A stretch of DNA of 7,363 nt from Verrucomicrobiota bacterium (GTDB lineage Bacteria; Verrucomicrobiota; Verrucomicrobiia; Limisphaerales; JACRJZ01), in contig JAKLEJ010000169.1 in NCBI GenBank assembly GCA_022711695.1, positions 1-7,363 on the forward strand, given 5' to 3'. Under the pieces are notes generated by a model. It saw only the letters and a list, made by a program, of their open reading frames with translations, was not told where the DNA came from and ran no database searches. Positions 1-5,314 of this stretch are shown here, piece by piece. The translations under genes and the position numbers were made by a program. Position 1 is the first letter of the stretch. Each line of letters begins with the position of its first letter.

Positions 1-2274
1 CTGCCCCAAAGGGTTGCCGGCATCCTCCGCCAGCCCCAGCAATTCATCCAGTCGTTTTCGGCTTTGATCGGTCGCCCCTTCCAATCGGAGCCAGGCCGGG
101 AGCGTGAAATCGATCGTGTCGCCAGCCAGCGAGCCGGCCCGCTGGAGGGATTCCGCCTCCTCGAGCGCGTCGCGCGCCTCTCCCGGCCGGCGCAATCGGC
201 GGCAAGCCTCGGCCAGGTCCACCAGCACCCGGGCCACAAGGTAGGCGTGCGTCTCGCGTCGCTCCACATTCCAGGACAAGGCCTGCAAGGCCAGCCGCGC
301 TTCGCCCGGTCTGCCGCTGAGCGAGGCAAGGCAGGCCCGGTAATGAGCGAAGATGAATCGTTCGAGGGGATCCACCGAAGGGCATTCCTCGAGGATCATC
401 GTCCCGGCGCACACGCAGGATTCCATGGACCGCAGGGCCGGGGCCAGGCCCGCCGCGCAACGATAGATCATCAGGAACTGGTTGATGACCAGCAGCCGCC
501 AGGGCCCCCGGCGAGCCAGGCGTTTGAGCTGGGCCATGGCAACGGGCGCGTGGCCCGCCCGGGCGTAGATGCTGCTCGCGGTGACGCAATGCTGGCTGGA
601 GTCGGCCCGTTCCGGATCGAGCGGCCCGAGGGCCTCGAGTTCCAGCCGCGCCTGCTGAAAACGCCCCTCGCGGAAGCGCTGGAGCGCCCTGGCATAGGGA
701 TCCACTTTGACGCAGTCGCCCAACCGCTGTCGTCTGACGAGATGCCAACCGGTGACCTCGGGGCGTGTCGGATCGCTCAGGCAAAGCGCCAGGCCCCTGG
801 CCTGGTCGGTGAGCGTGTCCCAATCCGCGCTGTACCAGCCTCGCTGGCTGTAATGTCGGCGCACGAACTCGCCCCGGGCCCGGGCGCGTCCTTGCGAAGG
901 CGGCTGATCGACGGCCGCGAGGATGTCCGCTTCCCCGATGCCGTCCATCAGATGGGCACGGTGTCCGGCGGCCTCCAGTTTCGAGAGCAGACCGTCGGGC
1001 CCGATCTGGCCGAGGCGGATGTCGAGTTCGATGAGCTCCTTGCGCAGGCTCCAGAGCCGGCAAAACCGATCGACGCCGATCCCACCGGCGGCCAGCGCGG
1101 ACTTCAGCCGGTTGTGCAGCGCGGGCCACCAGCCCGGGGACACCAGCAGGCTCTCCAGATCGATGGGCCGGTTGGCAAGGCCCGTGAGAAAGGAACCTTT
1201 CAGGTTGCGCAGCGCTTCGTTCAAGCGGCCGAGCTCCTCCTCCGTGAACCCGCGCTGCCGGATGTGTCTCAGGAAGAGTTCCCGCTTCAACGTCCAATCG
1301 AGACCCAACGGCGGCTGGAGTCCGGGGCTGGACAGCGCGTCCAGCGTCTGCCTCCATTCCTGGCAGGCCCGGGGCGCCCATTCCGGGAGGGCGGGGTGAC
1401 CCAGGTGCTCCTCGGTCATGGCCAGCAGATGCCGCTGGATGCCCAGCGCGGTGAGGGGCTTACCCCGCTTGGCCTTTACTTCCGCGACGCAGGAGAGGTC
1501 GGCGTTGAAAGTCCGCAGCGCCGCCACGGGATCGGCCAGCTCGACGTCGTCGCCGGGCCGCAGGCCGGCCTCGATCAGCGTCACCACCAGGGACGTCGTC
1601 GCCAGTCTCAGCCAACCGGCGCGCGGCGAAATCAGCCGGTCTCCGCAGATGAGGTGGGTGCGTTTCCAGCCTTCGCCGGCGAGGCGCTCGTCGATGTCGT
1701 GATAGATGGGCCGTCTGCCGCCGGTCTCCCGGGAGGCGACGCACGATAGGAAGGTGGCTCTCGGGGAGAGCACATACTCCATGCCCAGCGCCCATGGATT
1801 GAACCCGCCGGCGCCGGAGTAAACAATGCGCGAGACCAGGTGGGGAATGAGCTGAACGGCCATTGCGCGCAAGTCGCCTCGATGGCCGTAGTTCTCGTGG
1901 TAGCCCCAGGTGCTGCCCGCGCCGGTTTGGTCCACGTTGGTCCGGAAGGCGATGACGCGCGCCCCCTTCGACTCGCCGTTCAGGCGCTCGAGCGCCTGGA
2001 GGATGATGCGTTCGCCGGCGCGCTCGTAGCGCACCACGTCCCAGGGATTGTCCACCTCGGGAGTGGTGATCTCGAGATGGTTGCGATCCACATAAAACCT
2101 GCACCCGTTCTGGAGAAACAAACTGCCGCCCCCGGGGTCGCCGAGAGCGGGCAGCGTTCTTTGCGCGAGGGCGAAGACCGCGCGCGCCGAGGCCTCGTTC
2201 TGCTCGGGAGAGCCCTGGCCACCCAGTGTGGCCAGGGCCGTCTCCGCCTCCACCCCCATGATACTCCCACCCAC
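1..2274 (-). CDS. pafA: PafA/Dop-family (Pup-ligase-type) enzyme with a C-terminal TPR-like extension, 3' end cut by window edge
   Basis: Probable ATP-dependent ligase joining the C-terminal glutamate of the neighbouring UBact-like protein to lysines of targets. The frame is open from 2274 to the window edge (758 codons, no stop). Seen: IMGVEAE at residues 5-11 (metal-binding Glu9), NGCRFYVD ending in the presumed catalytic base Asp63, HLEITTPEV from residue 66, NVDQTG near 113-118, GYHENY at 124-129, GD at 211-212, DWTLKRELF from 326, VDQPP at 455-459 and RGEF near 467-470. These follow the order of actinobacterial PafA. There is no long Dop-loop between GVEAE and NGCRFY, which favours ligase over depupylase, though TPEVDNP and the TTSLVV segment look more Dop-like. 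PafA normally ends soon after the segment at 490-503. Here about 255 more residues follow, with at least four helix-turn-helix repeats (near 526-548, 564-587, 644-667, 680-710) resembling TPRs. I chose GTG at 2274, 3 nt after the UBact stop with GGGGAG upstream, because the family begins a few residues before IMG. ATG at 2259 is the alternative. Confidence 0.88.
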   Translation of the reverse strand, partial: MGGSIMGVEAETALATLGGQGSPEQNEASARAVFALAQRTLPALGDPGGGSLFLQNGCRFYVDRNHLEITTPEVDNPWDVVRYERAGERIILQALERLNGESKGARVIAFRTNVDQTGAGSTWGYHENYGHRGDLRAMAVQLIPHLVSRIVYSGAGGFNPWALGMEYVLSPRATFLSCVASRETGGRRPIYHDIDERLAGEGWKRTHLICGDRLISPRAGWLRLATTSLVVTLIEAGLRPGDDVELADPVAALRTFNADLSCVAEVKAKRGKPLTALGIQRHLLAMTEEHLGHPALPEWAPRACQEWRQTLDALSSPGLQPPLGLDWTLKRELFLRHIRQRGFTEEELGRLNEALRNLKGSFLTGLANRPIDLESLLVSPGWWPALHNRLKSALAAGGIGVDRFCRLWSLRKELIELDIRLGQIGPDGLLSKLEAAGHRAHLMDGIGEADILAAVDQPPSQGRARARGEFVRRHYSQRGWYSADWDTLTDQARGLALCLSDPTRPEVTGWHLVRRQRLGDCVKVDPYARALQRFREGRFQQARLELEALGPLDPERADSSQHCVTASSIYARAGHAPVAMAQLKRLARRGPWRLLVINQFLMIYRCAAGLAPALRSMESCVCAGTMILEECPSVDPLERFIFAHYRACLASLSGRPGEARLALQALSWNVERRETHAYLVARVLVDLAEACRRLRRPGEARDALEEAESLQRAGSLAGDTIDFTLPAWLRLEGATDQSRKRLDELLGLAEDAGNPLGQ

Positions 2275-2277
2275 CCG

Positions 2278-2583
2278 CTACTCCCCGCTGTTCTGCCGCG
2301 CAGCCCGCAAAAACTCCCGGGTGTCGCGCGACAGGCTCGACGCCAGGAGCGTCTCGACGTCCGCCGGCAGGCGGTCGGCCCCCGGCGGAGGCTCGGCTGG
2401 GGCCTCGGGCGCGCCGGTCTCCGTCAGCTCGAACCGCGGCCTGGCGCTGTCCCAGCGCCCCGGCCCGGGCATGCCCCAGCGTCCCTCGATCTGCGCGGGC
2501 GGCCCGCTGTCGGGCGTTCGCTCACGGTCGAGCTGGCCCGTCAGCGGCTCCTGACGTGTCGTTGGTATGAGGTTGTCTAACAT
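2278..2583 (-). CDS. ubact: UBact-like prokaryotic ubiquitin-like protein modifier
   Basis: A 101-residue protein, probably the modifier conjugated to target lysines by the downstream PafA-like enzyme. The N-terminal two thirds is rich in Pro, Gly, Asp, Glu and Arg and looks disordered. The last 30 or so residues could form an amphipathic helix (LPADVETLLAS... then TREFLRAARQ) ending in NSGE. Known Pup and UBact proteins are also small, disordered and acidic, and end in Gly-Glu or Gly-Gln. Here the terminal Glu is encoded, so no deamidation would be needed before ligation. The protein contains no lysine and no cysteine. It is longer than the roughly 55-65 residues I recall as usual for UBact or Pup. 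The start overlaps the upstream gene's stop (ATGTTAG), implying translational coupling, and the ligase gene begins 3-18 nt after its stop. The family call rests mainly on the C-terminus, composition and position next to the ligase, because the rest of the sequence is not distinctive. Confidence 0.78.
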   Translation of the reverse strand: MLDNLIPTTRQEPLTGQLDRERTPDSGPPAQIEGRWGMPGPGRWDSARPRFELTETGAPEAPAEPPPGADRLPADVETLLASSLSRDTREFLRAARQNSGE

Positions 2584-3470
2584 GTTGTTTTTTTCCTTTC
2601 TTGGTTGAATCCCATCCTGGTGAGGTACCGCATGGCAAACTCGTTGTTCCTCAGCGCCTGAAGCCCAGGGCCCACGTCTCGGGCGGCCGCGGAGAGAACC
2701 CGCAGCGCCTCGCACAACTTACCGGGCGATGGGGCCGCGCTGAAGGCGGTTTCGGCGACGGCGGTCAGCCGGGTGTGGTGCTCGCAAAGGCCAAACCGGA
2801 TGGAGCGGCGCGTCCAGGCCGCCGTCAGCATCCTCGCGGAGATGGCCTGGAGCGAGGCCGGCGCGCAGTCGCCGCAATCGGCCAGCGGCGTCCGCAGGCG
2901 CACCTCGCCTTTCTCCTCGCGGATCCACACCGCCGGCGTCCCTGTCTGTCCGGGCCGGAGCATGCGCTCATCCTCCGCCCACACCCGGCCCGGCCAGCCG
3001 CACTGCTCCAGGCTGAGCCGGAGGGCGTCCGAAAGGCGCGCCGGGGCCGCGGCGGCGCCGTCCGATTTGGGCGGCAGGGGGACCCGCTCCAGCGCGATCA
3101 CCTGGGCCAGATGCAGCCCGTCGCAGGCTTGCTCGAAACGCCTGCCCAGTTGCCCCGCTTCGCCCAGGCTCAAATCCGCGCACAGCACCAGCGTGGCATC
3201 GTTCGCCAGCGCGAACTTCAGCGGCGACCGGATCTTGGAGTTCCAGCGCAGCAATTCCGGCAATCGGTCCGCCAGCCACCCGGCCGGATCGGTGCGTGTG
3301 GCCACAGGCACGCGCAGGGCCAGCCAGGCGCCGTCCAGCCTGAGCAGGGCGCTGCGGGAATGATCGGAGCCCAGGCTGACCTGCCACAAACCCGCCCCGG
3401 CGCGCCGGTGCCGCCGCCGGGTTCGTGCGAGCAGGGTCTGAAGCAGCAGGTGGGGAGCGGGAGAGTTCAT
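2577..3470 (-). CDS. Putative tandem YbjN / type III secretion chaperone-like protein
   Basis: A 297-residue protein with no signal peptide or membrane segment, so probably cytosolic. It appears to contain two copies of one alpha/beta domain, at about 28-127 and 160-266. At a constant offset of 140 residues the copies share Leu52/192, Arg53/193, Pro55/195, Ala57/197, Lys85/Arg225, Phe86/226 and Leu88/228, in the pattern 'LRxP-helix-(K/R)F(A/G)L-strand-helix'. This pattern resembles the YbjN/CesT-like chaperone fold, which typically binds partner peptides. That assignment comes from pattern recognition, not a search. It is the first gene of the operon, and its stop overlaps the UBact-like start by 7 nt, suggesting coupled, perhaps stoichiometric, synthesis. 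I infer a role as adaptor or chaperone for the disordered modifier or for targets. The C-terminus is basic (NQERKKTTC). ATG 3470 was chosen because the in-frame extension to GTG 3614 encodes only low-complexity Gly/Pro/Arg/Ser sequence. Neither start has a good Shine-Dalgarno sequence. Confidence 0.72.
   Translation of the reverse strand: MNSPAPHLLLQTLLARTRRRHRRAGAGLWQVSLGSDHSRSALLRLDGAWLALRVPVATRTDPAGWLADRLPELLRWNSKIRSPLKFALANDATLVLCADLSLGEAGQLGRRFEQACDGLHLAQVIALERVPLPPKSDGAAAAPARLSDALRLSLEQCGWPGRVWAEDERMLRPGQTGTPAVWIREEKGEVRLRTPLADCGDCAPASLQAISARMLTAAWTRRSIRFGLCEHHTRLTAVAETAFSAAPSPGKLCEALRVLSAAARDVGPGLQALRNNEFAMRYLTRMGFNQERKKTTC
2594..2600 (-). promoter_or_regulatory. Ribosome binding site of the UBact-like gene
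   Basis: The minus strand reads GAAAGGA, about 10 nt before the ATG at 2583 and inside the last codons of the upstream gene. It supports the start at 2583 rather than an upstream in-frame codon. The A7 run right after it (2588-2594) is also a possible slippage site. Confidence 0.5.
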
Positions 3471-3510
3471 GGGGGCGGGAGGAAGTTGGGTTGGGGCGGG
3501 GAGCCGGCCG

Positions 3511-3536
3511 GGCCGGCCCGCAGAACGGGCTGGGCC
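3511..3536. other. GC-rich hairpin in the presumed 5' leader of the operon
   Basis: GGCCGGCCCG, a 5-nt loop CAGAA, then CGGGCTGGGCC can form about 8 consecutive pairs plus two more past a bulged G. It lies about 40 nt upstream of the minus-strand start at 3470. No T-run follows on either strand, so it is not a normal intrinsic terminator. It may be a leader structure or simply a by-product of high GC. Confidence 0.3.
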
Positions 3537-3611
3537 GGGTCGGGCGCCAGCGAGCGAGCCGCTGGAGGAGCTGGGCTCGCCGCCGCCGTCCACATGAAGG
3601 CCGGGTCCGCG

Positions 3612-3639
3612 CACGAGGGCATCTGCTCACGAGGGCATC
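3612..3639. repeat. 12-bp direct repeat CACGAGGGCATC, 16-bp period
   Basis: Two exact copies, at 3612-3623 and 3628-3639, separated by TGCT. They sit in the divergent promoter region beside the AT-rich core and could be tandem regulator binding sites. No further copy was noticed in the window. Confidence 0.55.
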
Positions 3640-3666
3640 CGGGAGGCAAGAATGAAACACCACAAT

Positions 3667-3692
3667 ATATTCTATTCATGGTTAAATATTCT
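3667..3692. repeat. Direct repeat ATATTCT, 19-bp spacing, in the AT-rich core
   Basis: Exact 7-mers at 3667-3673 and 3686-3692, start to start 19 bp (just under two helical turns), so both would face the same side of the DNA. An ATGAA/TTCAT inverted pair (3652-3656 and 3675-3679) overlaps. The AT-rich composition makes chance repeats more likely. Confidence 0.35.
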
Positions 3693-3742
3693 CACGCGGC
3701 GTTTGGGCTTGCCCGGCGCGGCGGGCGGATCATGCTGCGCTC

Positions 3743-4894
3743 ATGAAATCGGACATCGCCTACACGCGCCTGGCCATCGCCGCGGCAAGACTGAGCAGCG
3801 AGGGCAAAACCCAGAAGGAGATCGCGGATCGGCTGCGGCAGTCCCAGCCGGCGGTGTCCCGGCTGCTCGCTTACGCCGTCGAAGAGCGTTTTCTCAGCCG
3901 CGGCCCGGCGCTCCTGCGCTGCAACATCTCCGACGAGGACTACCACGCGGCGGAGATCGAGCATTTCTACAGCGACAAGCTGACCCTCACGCTCCGGAAC
4001 CTCTGCCGGCGCGGCATCCACCTGGAAGCCAGGGTCATCCCCGAGGCTCTGGACGATTTCTCGTACCAGGCGGCGGGGCGGCTGGTGGAGCTGCTGCCGC
4101 TGGCCCACCGCATTGGAGTCATGTGGGGACGCACCATCCACCAGGTGCTGGAGGATGCCCGGGCGCGATGGGACGCGCTGGCCGGCCTGAAAGGCTGGCG
4201 GCCCAAGTGCATCCCGCTCTGCGGCGACCCGATCTTCTTGATGAACGATCTGCGCGAAGAACATTCCGCCTCGCGGCTGGCGGCCCGGCTCAACCAGGCC
4301 ATCGATCCCAGCCGCGCCGAGAGCCTGCCCTGTCTCACGGGCGTGCCAGCCTACCTGGCCGCCTCGCCGGCGGGCGGCTCGAACTCCGGATGGGAAGGCT
4401 TCTTTCAACGGATCCCGGGCTACGTGCGGATCTTCGGCGGCCGGGAGGCTTCGGAGAAGCCCATGGTGGACGAGGTGGACGCGCTCATCACCGGGGTCGG
4501 AATCATCGTCGAGGGCAAGGAAAAGGCGGACAAGACCACGGGAGACTTCATCGCCGAGCGCCTCAAGCAGGAGGCCCTGGACAAGGCGACCATGAGCCGG
4601 CTGTTCTATGGCGATATTGGGGGCCTTTTGATCGCCCGCGAGAACCTTGCCAGCAGGGACCAAAGCCTGGTCGAGTACCTGAACGCGGGTTGGACGGGCA
4701 TTCGCGAGAAGCACCTGGCCGCCGTGGCGCGAAAGGCCAAGCCGATGGGCAGTCCCGGAGTTATTGTCATCGCCAAGGGCGCGGCCAAGGCCCGCATGGT
4801 GGCCGAGATCATCCGGCGCGGCTTCGTCAACCAGCTCGTGGTGGACGCCAGCCTGGCCCGGGCCTTGCGCGCCCTCGCCAAAGGCGGCGGCTGA
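3743..4894 (+). CDS. SorC/DeoR-family sugar-responsive transcriptional regulator
   Basis: A 383-residue DNA-binding regulator. A helix-turn-helix lies at about 15-46 (SSEGKTQKEIADRLRQSQPA followed by VSRLL), and residues 60-380 form the SorC-type effector domain that in this family binds a phosphorylated sugar. Family-like landmarks are WGRTIHQVLE near 128-137, the central PMVDEVDALITGVGIIVEGK segment, a GDIGG motif, and the C-terminal LVVDASLARALRAL, equivalent to the usual 'D..tA..LL' end. Length and domain order are normal, and no break is seen. ATG 3743 is the only standard start: the frame is closed by TAA at 3683-3685 and has no other ATG between. No clear Shine-Dalgarno precedes it. 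A short overlapping upstream ORF ends in ATGA with this start. No sugar-metabolism gene is visible here, and it is transcribed divergently from the UBact-like operon, so control of that operon, of itself, or of both is a reasonable inference. The ligand is unknown. Confidence 0.88.
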   Translation: MKSDIAYTRLAIAAARLSSEGKTQKEIADRLRQSQPAVSRLLAYAVEERFLSRGPALLRCNISDEDYHAAEIEHFYSDKLTLTLRNLCRRGIHLEARVIPEALDDFSYQAAGRLVELLPLAHRIGVMWGRTIHQVLEDARARWDALAGLKGWRPKCIPLCGDPIFLMNDLREEHSASRLAARLNQAIDPSRAESLPCLTGVPAYLAASPAGGSNSGWEGFFQRIPGYVRIFGGREASEKPMVDEVDALITGVGIIVEGKEKADKTTGDFIAERLKQEALDKATMSRLFYGDIGGLLIARENLASRDQSLVEYLNAGWTGIREKHLAAVARKAKPMGSPGVIVIAKGAAKARMVAEIIRRGFVNQLVVDASLARALRALAKGGG

Positions 4895-5100
4895 CAGGAC
4901 GGGCTTCGGCCTCACCGCCGACAAGCGCGCCTCCCCCGCGCGAAGCCGGCGCCCTGTTCACGCTGCGGGCGAGCAGCGACTGCGGGAACGGCAGCGGCGG
5001 CTGTCGCCTCACGGCCTATGGGATGCATGAGGCCGACGCCTGGAAGCTGTGCCCGCCAATGGTTGCGGGCCAAAGGGTGGACCGCACGGGTTTGGGCGGC
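4895..5100. other. Stretch without an identifiable gene
   Basis: Between the regulator's stop and the gene remnant I see no recognisable protein, RNA or clear terminator. Two weak stems follow the stop (GGCGG pairing with CCGCC, and GGC-TTCG-GCC at about 4900-4912) but neither has a T-run. The plus-strand frame of the downstream remnant is open across this stretch, but its translation is low-complexity and matches nothing I know. Together with the remnant and 5269-5314, 4895-5314 forms 420 bp without an intact gene. Confidence 0.5.
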
Positions 5101-5268
5101 ATGGCGAGCGGCCGCTTTGTCCTTCTAACGACCACCGACCTGACCATCCCCACGGCATTCTGGGCTCCGTCTTGGAGCAACCAGTTCGATGCCTTTGGCG
5201 CGTTCGATGACGCGAGTGAGGTCAGTCTCGTCGAAGCCCAGCGTTATTTCAGGGTGCGCGTCCAGTAA
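5101..5268 (+). pseudogene. Remnant of the C-terminal tail of a large secreted verrucomicrobial-type protein
   Basis: The frame from an ATG at 5101 to TAA at 5268 encodes 55 residues. They contain TTTDLTIPTAFWAPSWSNQF, then a DAFGAF segment, and end in EAQRYFRVRVQ. From general knowledge, many long secreted or surface proteins of Verrucomicrobia end in this way ('...TNL..P...W.......FD..G.F....... .QRFYRVR', then stop). Here only this tail is present, and upstream in-frame sequence does not continue the usual beta-rich domain. The piece therefore looks like the surviving 3' end of a decayed or rearranged gene. It is convergent with the downstream minus-strand phosphoesterase gene, 46 bp away. 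It could instead be a chance short ORF, but the match to the tail pattern over about 45 residues argues against that. Confidence 0.5.
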
Positions 5269-5314
5269 GAGCCCATTGGGTGCAGGACCGGAATTCCTCG
5301 CAAGGCTGACTGGT

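Larger units (their letters stand above)
3471..3742. promoter_or_regulatory. Divergent intergenic region between the tagging operon and the SorC regulator
   Basis: This 272-bp stretch has no convincing gene. It must hold the promoters for the minus-strand operon (start 3470) and the plus-strand regulator (start 3743). Positions 3645-3695 are strikingly AT-rich for this window (ATATATT, TTAAATATT), the natural place for the promoter or operator core. I could not assign a clean -35/-10 pair on either strand. It also holds two direct-repeat pairs (3612-3639 and 3667-3692) and a GC hairpin (3511-3536). Confidence 0.55.

Noticed and set aside
64..1749. 561-codon plus-strand open frame, and a 445-codon minus-strand frame at 44-1381
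   Set aside because: Both lie over the ligase gene, whose own frame carries the conserved Pup-ligase motifs. Their translations are Arg/Pro/Gly-rich with no recognisable domain, typical of GC-rich shadow frames.
766..2274. Calling the enzyme Dop (deamidase/depupylase) because dop usually neighbours pup
   Set aside because: The Dop-loop insertion between the GVEAE motif and NGCRFY is absent, and the VDQPP...RGEF and DWTLKRELF segments are PafA-like. Kept as a caveat rather than the call.
3471..3614. 48-residue N-terminal extension of the YbjN-like protein from GTG 3614
   Set aside because: The translation is only Gly/Pro/Ser/Arg low complexity, no Shine-Dalgarno precedes the GTG, and it would consume the promoter-like region.
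2601..3746. 381-codon plus-strand open frame opposite the YbjN-like gene
   Set aside because: Shadow: low-complexity Arg/Gly/Gln-rich translation, running through the promoter region and into the regulator start.
4880..4920. Stem-loops after the SorC stop as an intrinsic terminator
   Set aside because: Stems are only 3-5 bp and no T-run follows.
3692..4924. 410-codon minus-strand frame opposite the SorC regulator
   Set aside because: The plus-strand SorC frame has a clear helix-turn-helix and effector domain. The antisense frame has no recognisable content.
3652..5268. 538-codon plus-strand frame starting at an ATG with a good GGGAGG site
   Set aside because: It overlaps the SorC gene in another frame with low-complexity translation. 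Only its last 55 codons (5101-5268) look like real protein, and these were kept as a gene remnant.
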